Below the pieces are notes generated by a model. That model worked only from the letters and a program-made list of their open reading frames with translations, was not told where the DNA came from and did no database searches. DNA of 42,932 nucleotides, from NCBI GenBank assembly GCA_021827485.1, contig JAKAVM010000085.1:1-42932 (forward strand). Direction: 5' to 3'. Made by a program: the position numbers and the translations under genes. Positions 8,737 through 17,785 of the stretch are shown piece after piece. The stretch's first letter is position 1. Every line of letters starts with the position of its first letter. This DNA comes from Actinomycetes bacterium (GTDB taxonomy: Bacteria > Actinomycetota > Acidimicrobiia > Acidimicrobiales > JAKAVM01).

Positions 8737-10239
8737 ATGGCAATACCTAAAATCTTTGGCATTGAAACTGAGTTTGGGATCCAGGGGGTTGGAGGCGGTG
8801 AATCAAATCCGGTTATTGCTTCTTCAATCCTGATAAATGCTTATTCGCAGGAGTCGAACGACCGTGTTAACTGGGACTTTGAAGATGAGACACCAGGCAA
8901 TGACGCTCGGGGTTTCCTCAATGAAGGTGTATTTGCTCCTGAGGTGGAGACTCATTTAGTAAATACAGTCTTGACTAACGGAGGTAGATACTATGTCGAT
9001 CATGCACACCCAGAGTATTCCTCACCAGAGTGTTCTTGCGCCCGCGAAGCAGTTCTCTATGACAGGGCCGGAGAGCAAATCCTAATTCGTTCTATGCGAG
9101 CAGCCGAGAGGTTATTTGGCGAGCAGGGGAGAATCGCTGTTTACAAGAATAATTCAGACCATAAAGGAAATTCTTATGGATGTCATGAGAATTATCTAAT
9201 GGATCGGGAGATTGCCTTTGCGAAGATTGCGAAATTGATAACTGCGCATTTCGTTAGTCGAATCATCTATACGGGCTCAGGCAAAGTTGGAAGCGAGACT
9301 GGAATAAGAAAGGACGAGCGGGGGTTACCAATCGAGTATCAAATTTCACAACGGGCGGAGTTTTTTGAAGAAGAAGTCGGTCTGGAAACTACGTTAAAAC
9401 GTCCAATTGTAAATACTCGTGATGAACCTCATTGTGATCCAAAAAGATATCGTCGATTACATGTTATATGTGGTGATGCCAATATGTCGGAGGTTGCTTG
9501 CTATCTAAAGTTAGGCGTTACAGGAATAATTCTTTCAATGATAGAAGATGGATGGCTGGACAAGACTGACCTTATTCTCAAATCACCTGTCCCGCAGTTT
9601 CACAATCTTTCTACGGATATCTCGCTAAAGGGGACTATGGAGTTGACGTCGGGACGAGCAATTACGGCTCTTGAAATACAGTGGGCCTATTACGAAATTG
9701 CAGAGAAGTACGTACACGAGAATGGTTTTTCTTCAATCGGAGAAGAGAAGACTGGAGCTAATCTGATGGAAAGGTGGCACCAGTGCCTGAGCAATCTCGA
9801 AGCAGATCCGTACTCAGCAAATAAAACCGTGGATTGGGTAGCCAAACTTGAGTTGATTTTGGCATACATGGATAGGCACAATCTGACGTGGGACAGTCAG
9901 AGATTGGTAGCAATGGACCTGCAATATCATGATCTTCGGCCAGAGAAATCTCTATTTACCCGCCTTTCAATGGAGTGCTTATTCGATGATGAACAGGTAA
10001 AACAGGCAATGACCGAACCCCCGCCAGGAACACGGGCCTATTTCCGAGGAAAATGTCTGCAGAAATGGATGGGCGACATAGCGACTGCAAACTGGGATTC
10101 ATTGGTATTTGACCTTGGAGATGAACCGTTGAAGCGAATTCCTACAATGGATCCCTTGAAGGGAACATATTTTCACGTTGGTAAGTTAATTGAGGAATGC
10201 GCCACCCCCCGTCAGTTGTTGGATAAGTTGGAGTCATAG
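8737..10239 (+). CDS. dop: Depupylase/Pup deamidase Dop
   Basis: Removes Pup from tagged proteins and, in organisms whose Pup ends in Gln, deamidates it to Glu. It belongs to the carboxylate-amine/glutamine-synthetase-like fold shared with PafA. Residues: the ATP/Mg-binding N-terminal 'GIETEFGIQG' with Glu10; the Dop-specific loop at about 40-60 ('NWDFEDETPGNDARGF'), absent from PafA; and the nucleophile-type Asp88 in 'YYVDHAHPEYSSPE'. Also present are '[18 protein letters not shown]' and 'NTRDEPH'. The 500-residue length is normal. It lies 58 bases after mpa. Because the Pup here ends in Glu, its main job should be depupylation. Confidence 0.96.
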   Translation: MAIPKIFGIETEFGIQGVGGGESNPVIASSILINAYSQESNDRVNWDFEDETPGNDARGFLNEGVFAPEVETHLVNTVLTNGGRYYVDHAHPEYSSPECSCAREAVLYDRAGEQILIRSMRAAERLFGEQGRIAVYKNNSDHKGNSYGCHENYLMDREIAFAKIAKLITAHFVSRIIYTGSGKVGSETGIRKDERGLPIEYQISQRAEFFEEEVGLETTLKRPIVNTRDEPHCDPKRYRRLHVICGDANMSEVACYLKLGVTGIILSMIEDGWLDKTDLILKSPVPQFHNLSTDISLKGTMELTSGRAITALEIQWAYYEIAEKYVHENGFSSIGEEKTGANLMERWHQCLSNLEADPYSANKTVDWVAKLELILAYMDRHNLTWDSQRLVAMDLQYHDLRPEKSLFTRLSMECLFDDEQVKQAMTEPPPGTRAYFRGKCLQKWMGDIATANWDSLVFDLGDEPLKRIPTMDPLKGTYFHVGKLIEECATPRQLLDKLES

Positions 10240-10349
10240 AATTTCTATATGAAAAACTATGTAGCTCTTTACAATGGATCAAATTACAGATTTGATAGAG
10301 TCCAGTTGTATACAAGTGCGAAAGTGATCATCACGAAAACAGTAGAAAA

Positions 10350-10553
10350 ATGACTGAAAGAGAACTAAAGAAGAAACAGGCTCCACCAAAGAGCGAAGTA
10401 AAAAGCGACGAAGTTGAGGAAACAACTCAACCAAGCGAAAAAGCCCAGGCCTTGAAGGCCGAAATGGACGATCTCTTGGATGAGATCGATGAAGTATTGG
10501 AAGATAATGCGGAGGAGTTCGTACGTAACTATGTTCAGAAAGGTGGAGAGTGA
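10350..10553 (+). CDS. pup: Prokaryotic ubiquitin-like protein Pup, ending in Gly-Gly-Glu
   Basis: A small, disordered protein tag joined by PafA through its C-terminal Glu to lysines of target proteins. 67 residues, rich in Lys/Glu in the first half. The helical Mpa-binding region is 'ALKAEMDDLLDEIDEVLEDN' and the C-terminus is 'FVRNYVQKGGE'. The encoded last residue is Glu, not Gln as in Mycobacterium, so it is ready for ligation without deamidation. The ATG at 10350 has no strong ribosome site. Its stop overlaps the GTG start of prcB (GTGA), which implies coupled translation of tag and protease subunit. Confidence 0.97.
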   Translation: MTERELKKKQAPPKSEVKSDEVEETTQPSEKAQALKAEMDDLLDEIDEVLEDNAEEFVRNYVQKGGE

Positions 10554-11410
10554 ATTTTCCACTTTTCCCAATAGGCCAAGATCCCGGCCCGAATTTCATG
10601 AGATTGCTTGAGCAATCCGGGGTTTCTATCCTAGAGACACACCAAGCTTCTAGTAATCCTCAACTGAATGTTCCTCATGGGACGACGATTATTGCAATAC
10701 GATACCAAGATGGAGTCGTTATGGCTGGAGACCGGAGGGCAACAGAAGGCCATGCTATTGCCCATAGAAGAATTGAGAAGGTTCACCCTGCCGATCTGTA
10801 CTCTGGAGTTGCAATTGCAGGAGCAGCGGGTCCGGCTATGGAGCTGGTGAAATTGTTTCAAACTCAATTGCAACATTACGAGAAAGTTGAAGGCACAAAA
10901 TTAAGCCTTGAAGGTAAGGCAAATCAGCTGTCACATATGGTTCGCTCTAATCTTGCAATGGCAATGCAGGGACTAGTCGTGGTACCCCTTTTCGCTGGGT
11001 ACGACTTGGAGGCCAAACGAGGGCGAATCTACACTTACGATGTTACCGGTGGTCGCTATGAAGAGATTGATTATCAGGCAACTGGATCCGGGGGAAGAGA
11101 TGCTCGCACAACGATAAAATTAGGTTTTAGAGATGATCTTTCAAGAAACGATGTTATTACCCTAGCAATTCAAGCGCTATATGAAGCTGCAGACGAAGAC
11201 TCGGCGACGGGTGGACCAGATATTATTAGGGGGATTTTTCCAACGGTTGCAAGCGTGACGGAGGAAGGTTTTCAGAGAGTGGATGATAACGAGGTATCTG
11301 AGATATTCAACTTGTTAATTGGAAATAGGCAAAGTGCTAGATCGAATCGTCCAATACAAGGCCCAAAGGCAAGGAGTACAAAATCAACATCATCGCGTTC
11401 AAAGACTTAG
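10550..11410 (+). CDS. prcB: 20S proteasome beta subunit
   Basis: Catalytic subunit of the 20S core, present as two central heptameric rings. The 286-residue precursor has a 44-residue propeptide ending at Gly44, with the N-terminal nucleophile Thr45 in 'HGTTIIAI' exposed by self-cleavage. Relative to Thr1, the conserved Asp17 is Asp61 ('AGDRRAT') and Lys33 is Lys77 ('RRIEKV'), exactly at the expected spacing. 'GSGGRDARTT' near 180 is the usual serine/glycine active-site region. The C-terminal 30 residues are Ser/Arg/Lys-rich and disordered. GTG start inside the pup stop. Confidence 0.97.
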   Translation: MNFPLFPIGQDPGPNFMRLLEQSGVSILETHQASSNPQLNVPHGTTIIAIRYQDGVVMAGDRRATEGHAIAHRRIEKVHPADLYSGVAIAGAAGPAMELVKLFQTQLQHYEKVEGTKLSLEGKANQLSHMVRSNLAMAMQGLVVVPLFAGYDLEAKRGRIYTYDVTGGRYEEIDYQATGSGGRDARTTIKLGFRDDLSRNDVITLAIQALYEAADEDSATGGPDIIRGIFPTVASVTEEGFQRVDDNEVSEIFNLLIGNRQSARSNRPIQGPKARSTKSTSSRSKT

Positions 11411-11496
11411 AGTTTTCGAGTTCGGGTGCTTGTTTTGTGAGTTGTCAGTATATTTATTGGATTCACCTTTGATTATTAGAAAGGTTCACTGAATAG

Positions 11497-12171
11497 ATGA
11501 GCGTCCCTTATTATGTTGCCCCCGAACAAGTTCTTCAAGATCGGGCTGACTATGCTCGCAAAGGAATTGCTCGGGGCAAGTCACTCGTGGGCTTGACCTT
11601 CAAGGGAGGCGTACTATTAGTAGCAGAAAACCCTTCAAAATCACTTCATAAGATTAGTGAGATCTATGACCGCATCGCCTTTGCCGGGGTTGGCAAATAT
11701 AACGAATATGACCAGCTCAGAGTAGCCGGGGTAAGGCATGCAGATACCAAAGGGTATACCTATAGCAGAAGTGATGTAGACGCTAGGTCGTTAGCCAATG
11801 TATATGCAAACTATCTTGGATCAGTTTTTGTGCATGAGATGAAGCCACTCGAAGTAGAAATCCTAGTGGCCGAAGTGGGGGCCGATGTAAAGGAAGATGC
11901 ATTGTTCCATATTCTCTACGATGGGACCGTAATGGATGAGGAGAATTTTACGGTGCTTGGTGGCGATTCTGATAGCATCTGGGATCGAATGGAGGAGGCC
12001 TGGAAGCCAAATATGTCGATTGGCGATGCACTAAAGGCAGCAATTAAGACTCTTTCAACGGGAGAGAAAGTGCTCAAAGTAGCGGATCTTGAGGTGGCTG
12101 TTCTAGACCGAGGACTACTTGATCGATCTTTTCGAAGGATTAGTTCACAAGAACTTTCTAAACTGATATAG
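11497..12171 (+). CDS. prcA: 20S proteasome alpha subunit
   Basis: Forms the outer gating rings of the proteasome and provides the pockets for the Mpa C-terminal tail. 224 residues. It begins with the alpha-type N-terminal gate and helix H0 ('[20 protein letters not shown]') followed by '[18 protein letters not shown]', and carries no catalytic Thr. The C-terminal region '[18 protein letters not shown]' matches the alpha-subunit end in actinobacteria. The start is an ATG 86 bases after prcB. The spacing is longer than elsewhere in the locus but I saw no terminator in it. Confidence 0.96.
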   Translation: MSVPYYVAPEQVLQDRADYARKGIARGKSLVGLTFKGGVLLVAENPSKSLHKISEIYDRIAFAGVGKYNEYDQLRVAGVRHADTKGYTYSRSDVDARSLANVYANYLGSVFVHEMKPLEVEILVAEVGADVKEDALFHILYDGTVMDEENFTVLGGDSDSIWDRMEEAWKPNMSIGDALKAAIKTLSTGEKVLKVADLEVAVLDRGLLDRSFRRISSQELSKLI

Positions 12172-12181
12172 AACCCTATAC

Positions 12182-13540
12182 GTGGACAAACGAATTTTCG
12201 GACTAGAAAATGAGTACGGTGTTACATGTGCTCTACGAGGTCAGCGCAGGCTTTCACCTGATGAAGTTGCAAGATATCTCTTTAGACGAGTTGTAAGTTG
12301 GGGGAGATCATCCAACGTATTTCTTGAAAATGGTGCTCGCCTATATTTAGATGTTGGAAGCCATCCAGAGTATGCAACCCCAGAGTGTGACTCTGTTGCC
12401 GAATTGGTGGCTCATGATAAAGCAGGCGAAAGGATTCTTGAACAGCTGCTTTTCTCAGCAGACCAACGACTTCGCGAAGAAGGTATTCGAGGGAATGTCT
12501 ATCTGTTCAAGAATAATACGGACTCGGCCGGTAATTCATATGGCTGCCATGAGAATTATCTCACCTTGAGAAGTGATGATATCGGGCGCTGGGCGGAAGT
12601 TCTAATACCTTTTCTAGTGTCTCGCCAGATTTACGCAGGTTCAGGCAAAGTGCTTCAGACTGCAAGGGGGGCAATGTATTGCATGAGTCAGAGAGCAGAG
12701 CATATTTGGGAAGGAGTATCCTCGGCAACAACTAGATCGCGTCCGATAATAAATACCCGTGATGAGCCTCATGCCGATGCCGAAAAGTATCGGAGACTTC
12801 ACGTAATTGTTGGAGACTCTAATATGAGCGAATATGCAACATACCTCAAGGTCGGAGCCGCAAGCATTCTACTGAGAATGATGGAGGATAAAAATATCGT
12901 CTTAAGGGATATGACGCTAGAAAATCCAATTCGGGCAATTAGAGAAATAAGTCACGATATTTCCTGCAGGCGTAAGGTGAAACTGGCCAATGGTCGTGAA
13001 ATAAGCGCGCTTGATATCCAGAAGGAGTATCTTTCTAAGGCCCTAAAGTTTGCAGAGAAAAGAGATCTGGGACCAGTCGAAGTAAAGGCGCTAGAGATGT
13101 GGGAGCATTGTGTTTCGACCATTGAAACAGATCCCTTGCTACTCAATAGGGAATGTGATTGGGTGATCAAGTACCATTTGATAGAGGCATATCGTTCTAA
13201 ACATCAGATTAATCTAAGTCATCCGAAGGTTGCTCTAATCGATTTGCAGTATCACGATGTATCAAAGGAACGAGGTTTATTTTATAGGTTACAAAGCCGT
13301 GGAATGGTTGAAAGAACGTGTAGCGACGAGGATATTGATATCGCAATCGAGTCACCCCCTCAGACAACTCGTGCGAGGCTCAGGGGCGAATTTATCCGTA
13401 AAGCAAAGCAGAGACGTCGAGATTTTACGGTTGATTGGGTGCATCTTAAACTCAATGATCAGGCCCAGAGAACTGTTTTGTGTAAAGATCCATTCAAGTC
13501 TCACGACGACAGGGTTGAGAAGCTGATTGCAAGTTTGTAG
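12182..13540 (+). CDS. pafA: Pup-protein ligase PafA
   Basis: Phosphorylates the C-terminal Glu of Pup with ATP and joins it to target lysines. A paralogue of the Dop at 8737, but with no Dop loop. Residues: the ATP-binding 'FGLENEYGV' with Glu9, the catalytic Asp57 in '[14 protein letters not shown]', then '[18 protein letters not shown]' and '[17 protein letters not shown]'. The C-terminal Pup-binding part contains '[20 protein letters not shown]'. The 452-residue length is typical. The start is a GTG only 10 bases after prcA, so it is co-transcribed with the core subunits. pafBC, which commonly follows pafA, is not present. Confidence 0.96.
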   Translation: MDKRIFGLENEYGVTCALRGQRRLSPDEVARYLFRRVVSWGRSSNVFLENGARLYLDVGSHPEYATPECDSVAELVAHDKAGERILEQLLFSADQRLREEGIRGNVYLFKNNTDSAGNSYGCHENYLTLRSDDIGRWAEVLIPFLVSRQIYAGSGKVLQTARGAMYCMSQRAEHIWEGVSSATTRSRPIINTRDEPHADAEKYRRLHVIVGDSNMSEYATYLKVGAASILLRMMEDKNIVLRDMTLENPIRAIREISHDISCRRKVKLANGREISALDIQKEYLSKALKFAEKRDLGPVEVKALEMWEHCVSTIETDPLLLNRECDWVIKYHLIEAYRSKHQINLSHPKVALIDLQYHDVSKERGLFYRLQSRGMVERTCSDEDIDIAIESPPQTTRARLRGEFIRKAKQRRRDFTVDWVHLKLNDQAQRTVLCKDPFKSHDDRVEKLIASL

Positions 13541-13568
13541 TGGGGGATCTTTCGATATTTGAGATACC

Positions 13569-14318
13569 GTGGAAATTTGGGGAAGATTGGTCGTATTTGC
13601 GAGATATAAGCCTGATGGTATTTTGGTGCCAGGATACACTAGGCTATTGCCTGTTGTGCCTCGAAAATCCTTTTTTAGTCTAGAGACCTCTGGCATTGGC
13701 GAAGGAGTAGTTGATACTAGTATCGCTGCTGCCCCGATTTCCTCAGCCAAAAATTCACGAGGAACCTTGAACGCGCAACGGGGCGCCCCTCCCAAGGTTC
13801 TGCGTCGGGGAGTCGAGTGGCTGGTTATTGTCGCGGTTGCGTTGCTGGTCGCTTTCGTAGTCAAAACCTTTGTTTTTCAGGCTTTTTACATACCTTCTGG
13901 TTCAATGGAACCCACCCTTATGATTGGTGATCGGATTTTGGTGGATAAATTATCCTATGACCTCCATCCGGTTCATCGATTCGATATCGTAGTTTTTTCA
14001 AATCCGATGAGGAATGATCCTTCAATTAAGGACTTGGTCAAGCGAGTAATTGGTTTACCTGGGGATACAATTTCCTCCAACGCGCAGGGTGATGTGTTAA
14101 TTAATGGCAAGGTAATTCCTGAACCCTTTTTGCGCCCTGGAATTTCCATGGGTCCGCCAATACATACCCAAACCGTGAAACCGGGCTATATGTTCGTAAT
14201 GGGTGATAATCGAGGCGATTCGGAGGATAGTAGGTACTTTGGCCAGGTTAGGCAGTCATCAATTGTGGGTAGGGTAGTTCTTCGAGTTTGGCCGTTGAGC
14301 GCAATACACTTTTTCTAA
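13569..14318 (+). CDS. lepB: Signal peptidase I
   Basis: Cleaves signal peptides of exported proteins on the outer face of the membrane. One membrane helix (about 83-102, 'WLVIVAVALLVAFVVKTFVF') is followed by the catalytic domain. Ser112 lies in 'IPSGSMEPTLMIGD' and Lys158 in 'VKRVIGLPGD', the Ser-Lys dyad, with the later boxes 'GYMFVMGDNRGDSEDSRYFG'. The first 80 residues are unusually long and poorly conserved. A TTG at 13767, preceded by GAGG, would give a more typical 183-residue protein, so the start is open. It sits between pafA and tatB, so an export function follows the proteasome locus directly. Confidence 0.92.
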   Translation: MEIWGRLVVFARYKPDGILVPGYTRLLPVVPRKSFFSLETSGIGEGVVDTSIAAAPISSAKNSRGTLNAQRGAPPKVLRRGVEWLVIVAVALLVAFVVKTFVFQAFYIPSGSMEPTLMIGDRILVDKLSYDLHPVHRFDIVVFSNPMRNDPSIKDLVKRVIGLPGDTISSNAQGDVLINGKVIPEPFLRPGISMGPPIHTQTVKPGYMFVMGDNRGDSEDSRYFGQVRQSSIVGRVVLRVWPLSAIHFF

Positions 14319-14324
14319 CCTTGC

Positions 14325-14350
14325 TTACGAGCCAGCAAAATAACTCGTAA
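14325..14350 (+). terminator. Inverted repeat after lepB, weak terminator candidate
   Basis: TTACGAG (14325-14331) pairs with CTCGTAA (14344-14350) across a 12-base loop. With one bulged base the stem could extend to TGC/GCA. It lies in the 58-base lepB-tatB gap. No T-run follows, so it could equally be a regulatory stem-loop. Confidence 0.25.
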
Positions 14351-14376
14351 AGCACACATTCAGTTAGAATATTGAT

Positions 14377-15021
14377 GTGCTCTTCAACCTGAGCGTTGCA
14401 AAGATTTTTGTTTTATTAGCCGTGGCCCTGGTGGTCTTGGGACCAGAGAGACTACCCGCGTTATTGCACCAGTTTGGAAAATGGTTGGGCGAGTTAAAAA
14501 AACTCCGTGAAAATTTTGAGTCTGAGATGCGTGATGTAATTGGTGAGTTGCCTTCGATCAGTGACCTGAAGCCTGGAGCGCTCCCGGGGCCATTAGGCAA
14601 TATAGATAACCCATTTGCCGGTCTATCCGAATCGGTTAGCTCAATCGGGGATTCCTTGCGTTCGGTCCTGGGTACAAAATCGCTTAACGATCGCGTCAAT
14701 CCAGCATCTTCTCAATTGGGTCAAGCGAATATTTCAAACCAAGGTACAAGCGTCAGTGGGGCTGGGCAAGCAACAGATCAACAAGTTGGCGTTGACGGGG
14801 CTGGGCAAGCAACAGATCAACAAGTTGGCGTTGACGGGGCTGGGCAAGCAACAGATCAACAAGTTGGCGTTGACGGGGCTGGGCAAGCAACAGATCAACA
14901 AGTAAACCTTAGTGTGTCAGGTACAGTTGAAGGAAGCACAACTAACGAATCGGTTATTGTAAAACGGGCCATTGATTTAGAGGGTGGAAGAACTCTTTCG
15001 TACGATCCAAGCTTGAACTAA
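14377..15021 (+). CDS. tatB: Twin-arginine translocase subunit TatB with internal tandem repeat
   Basis: Substrate-receptor subunit of the Tat export system for folded proteins; works with TatC, the next gene. The N-terminal membrane helix is residues 5-21, followed by the hinge 'LGPERLP' and an amphipathic helix 'LHQFGKWLGELKKLRENFES', as in TatA/TatB. The length (214) and long hydrophilic tail favour TatB. Two oddities: the position usually held by a conserved Glu at the start of the membrane helix is Lys9, and residues 128-176 consist of nearly four identical copies of a 13-residue unit. A GTG start is used. No TatA gene is in the window. Confidence 0.85.
   Translation: MLFNLSVAKIFVLLAVALVVLGPERLPALLHQFGKWLGELKKLRENFESEMRDVIGELPSISDLKPGALPGPLGNIDNPFAGLSESVSSIGDSLRSVLGTKSLNDRVNPASSQLGQANISNQGTSVSGAGQATDQQVGVDGAGQATDQQVGVDGAGQATDQQVGVDGAGQATDQQVNLSVSGTVEGSTTNESVIVKRAIDLEGGRTLSYDPSLN
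14758..14904 (+). repeat. 39-bp perfect tandem repeat inside tatB (about 3.8 copies)
   Basis: Copies start at 14758, 14797, 14836 and 14875 (the last partial). They are identical at DNA level and encode 'GAGQATDQQVGVD' in frame. Exact identity at synonymous sites implies recent expansion by slippage or unequal recombination. The unit length is a multiple of three, so copy-number change keeps the frame. Confidence 0.97.
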
Positions 15022-15025
15022 TCAA

Positions 15026-15775
15026 ATGAAACTTAGATTTAGGCGTAAGGAAAAACCACATCCAGATGAGATGACGTTAATACAACACCTTTCTGAGTTG
15101 CGTAGCCGACTTAGTATTGCAGCACTCGCACTGGTCTTGGGCGGATTTATTGCCTTTCTGCTTTATGGACACATCCTTAGCTTCTTGCGTTCCCCTTACT
15201 GTCATACGGTAGGTCCGCATCACAGCTGTGCACTATATGTAACCGGTCCACTTGATGGATTTTCAATACGACTGAAACTTGCCCTGTACGGTGGAGCGTT
15301 CCTTGGCTCGCCGGTAATCCTCTGGGAAGTTTGGCGGTTTATTACACCCGGCTTGAAAAAGTCCGAAAAGAAATATGCGATTCCTTTCATCATCTCCTCG
15401 ATTTGCCTGTTTGCAGCAGGAGCAGCAGTAGCGTATTTGGTTTTCCCGAAGGCGCTCCATTGGCTTGCTTCAGTTGGCGGACCTGGTTTACGGGAGATTT
15501 ATACTCCGACCAGCTATATAAATCTCATTGTGGTCCTAATGGTTGCTTTTGGAGCAGCTTTTGAATTTCCGGTTGTCTTAGTTTCCCTGGAGTTGGCTGG
15601 GGTCTTGCGCTCCGCCCAGCTCATTAAACACTGGAGAATCTCGGTAGTGGCAATTTTTGCTGCCGCGGCGATTCTGATTCCAAGTTCTGACCCATTTTCC
15701 TTGTTTGGTATGGCAATCCCAATGTGCGTCTTCTACTTTGCAGCCATAATAATTGGAAAAATTGCGGGTAAATAA
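15026..15775 (+). CDS. tatC: Twin-arginine translocase subunit TatC
   Basis: Multi-pass membrane core of the Tat translocon that binds the twin-arginine signal. 249 residues with six predicted membrane segments. The family signature 'MTLIQHLSELRSRL' begins at residue 16, just before the first helix. 'LWEVWRFITPGLKKSEKKYA' (about 100-120) and 'FGAAFEFPVVLVSLELAGV' (about 175-193) are also characteristic. It starts four bases after the tatB stop, so the two are co-translated. Confidence 0.96.
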   Translation: MKLRFRRKEKPHPDEMTLIQHLSELRSRLSIAALALVLGGFIAFLLYGHILSFLRSPYCHTVGPHHSCALYVTGPLDGFSIRLKLALYGGAFLGSPVILWEVWRFITPGLKKSEKKYAIPFIISSICLFAAGAAVAYLVFPKALHWLASVGGPGLREIYTPTSYINLIVVLMVAFGAAFEFPVVLVSLELAGVLRSAQLIKHWRISVVAIFAAAAILIPSSDPFSLFGMAIPMCVFYFAAIIIGKIAGK

Positions 15776-15877
15776 GCCAAGTAAATGAGAAATTTTAAAT
15801 GATGTTGCCTTACCAGGCCAGACGTGATCTGATAATCCCCGCCCAAAGCTCATAGAGGGCGTAATCTTGGCATCACC

Positions 15878-17482
15878 GTGTCTTTCTACGCCACCGAGAC
15901 TTTTACCGAATCAGAAGGAGAAATACTAAAGCGCTATTTCACGAATCTAGATTCACCTGTTTTTGCTTTGGTGAATTTGCCTGAAGTAGTGAAGGGAGCA
16001 CTTTTTGCACGTTACTCGCGATCTTCCAAAAGCTTACGGAGACTTTTCCTTGACGAGTTCGTGGGCGAGCTGGATATGACTGGTGATTTGACCGTCGATG
16101 CTACGATTGGCCTAGAGAGAGCTGAAGCGCTATATGACAAGGTATTTTTCGAGTATGGAGATGATTCCGTCGCTCAATTAGGTGGTGTTCACTTAGCATG
16201 TGAGCAAGCCTCGAATTTATTGACCAAGATCCTTGAATGGGGTAGGTTGGCCGCCTATCTAGAGCAGTCGACTAGATATATTCCCTATGATAGCCGACTT
16301 GAAAATGGAAGGTATCGCTACTATCGCGAAAGATCAATTCTAGACTCACCATTAGGTGCGCGCTACGTATCGGATATGGACTTCATGTTTGACACCTACG
16401 CAGAACTACTTCCTAAGATGCAGTCTTTCTGTGCCAGAAAATTCCCCAAAAGTCCTGAGATCTCTGATTTCGTTTGGAGACGATCAATACAAGCCAAAGC
16501 CCTTGATGCTCTTCGTGGTCTTCTCCCAGCGGGTTCTCTATCCAACGTAGGTATTTACGGTACTGGCCAGACCTATGAGTTGTTGATTATGCGGATGCGA
16601 GCGAGTCATTTACCCGAAGCTCAAGAATATGCCGAACTTATTCTTGCCGAACTTCGAAAGGTGATCCCTTCCTTTCTTAGGCGTTTGGATCTGCCCGAGA
16701 GGGGAGGCGAGTGGGTTGAATATTTCAGACAGACTTCCCGAGATAGCGAGTTGATAGTCAATACGTTGGCTGATGCAACGAAATCTTCCAACTACCCGTC
16801 TGTAGAGCTTACAGATTTTGATCCAGATGGAGAGGATAAAGTCTTGCAAGCCATACTCTATTCACATTCTAATCTTGCAGAACGCAACCTAGTCGAAACA
16901 GTAAAGTCGATGTCCTCGGCACAAAAAGCGTTGCTATTTGAAACTTACATTGGTGAACGACTAAATCGTCGACACAAACCAGGTAGGGCACTGGAAAGGA
17001 CAAACTATCGGTTTGACATAGTTACCGATTATGGAGCATTTAGAGACCTTCAACGTCATCGGATGTTGACGATAGAGTGGCAGAAATTTAATAACGGCCT
17101 TGGTTATCTGGTGCCAGATGAAGTTTGTGAGGCCGGATTGGAGGAAAAGTATCGTGAGGTTATGGAATGCTCCTCTAGTCTTTATGAAGAGTTGCTTGGC
17201 AGCTTCCCCCATTGCGCTCCGTACGCTCTTGCACTGGCATTCAATATTCGCTTTTATATCCAGCTAAATGCCAGAGAGGCCATGCATCTCATCGAACTTC
17301 GTTCCGGGGCCCAAGGGCACCCCAACTATCGAAAAGTGGCCCATGAGATGCATCGATTAATAGACCAGGTTGCAGGTCATCACCTCATTGCAAAGGCAAT
17401 GCGGTTTGTCGATTTCGAAAGCCACGATTTAGAGCGACTTGGCGCCGAAACTCGAATGGAGGTCAAAAGACTTGGCATTTGA
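15878..17482 (+). CDS. Tandem ThyX-like (FAD-dependent thymidylate synthase family) protein
   Basis: A 534-residue protein made of two diverged ThyX-like halves. The first half has 'YGDDSVAQLGGVHLACEQAS' (93-112) and 'LEQSTRYIPYD' (128-138), which match the ThyX 'YGHxS' and 'ExSxRY' elements, but the RHR part is WGR (121-123). The second half has RHR (393-395, 'DLQRHRMLTIEWQKF') but no ExSxRY. ThyX uses both parts of this motif in one active site, so here they are split between the halves. It could be a structural relative with another role, or form composite sites. Single-domain ThyX is about 220-250 residues. GTG start, 102 bases after tatC. Confidence 0.8.
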   Translation: MSFYATETFTESEGEILKRYFTNLDSPVFALVNLPEVVKGALFARYSRSSKSLRRLFLDEFVGELDMTGDLTVDATIGLERAEALYDKVFFEYGDDSVAQLGGVHLACEQASNLLTKILEWGRLAAYLEQSTRYIPYDSRLENGRYRYYRERSILDSPLGARYVSDMDFMFDTYAELLPKMQSFCARKFPKSPEISDFVWRRSIQAKALDALRGLLPAGSLSNVGIYGTGQTYELLIMRMRASHLPEAQEYAELILAELRKVIPSFLRRLDLPERGGEWVEYFRQTSRDSELIVNTLADATKSSNYPSVELTDFDPDGEDKVLQAILYSHSNLAERNLVETVKSMSSAQKALLFETYIGERLNRRHKPGRALERTNYRFDIVTDYGAFRDLQRHRMLTIEWQKFNNGLGYLVPDEVCEAGLEEKYREVMECSSSLYEELLGSFPHCAPYALALAFNIRFYIQLNAREAMHLIELRSGAQGHPNYRKVAHEMHRLIDQVAGHHLIAKAMRFVDFESHDLERLGAETRMEVKRLGI

Positions 17483-17785
17483 GAGTAGATACTTGTGTTG
17501 GCTTGGTGGATCGAATAGCATCTTGACGCTTTAGCTGTTGTGAGAGCGATTAGGTCAACAGACGAAGCTTTTTGCCATTCTTCCAGGGTCGGAGGGAATA
17601 TTCGACTTATGGAGCTTGTTAGATTGGTAAATACAGATAGGTACAAGTGGAAATCCTGTCTGGTATTACACATTTTGGGTGATATTAGCGCTATAGTCCC
17701 TGCATCAAAATATTACAGGGGATAGTTTATTCTCACCCGACATGAAGAAAGAGCTAGAAAGTACTGGATCCGCTAAGGAATACAG
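17483..17785. other. 303-base intergenic region, no gene seen
   Basis: Lies between the ThyX-like gene and the acidic DUF4193 gene, both on the plus strand. A 61-codon open frame at 17540-17725 has no ribosome site and no recognisable content. I searched by eye for tRNA features and strong hairpins and found none. It is probably the leader/promoter region of the next gene. AAGGA about 6-8 bases before the ATG at 17786 is a good ribosome site. Confidence 0.5.

Noticed and set aside
13352-13864. 170-codon minus-strand frame
   Set aside because: Antisense to the ends of pafA and lepB, both well supported; the composition is not gene-like.
17540-17725. 61-codon plus-strand frame in the intergenic region
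   Set aside because: No ribosome site, no recognisable motif, no neighbour link.
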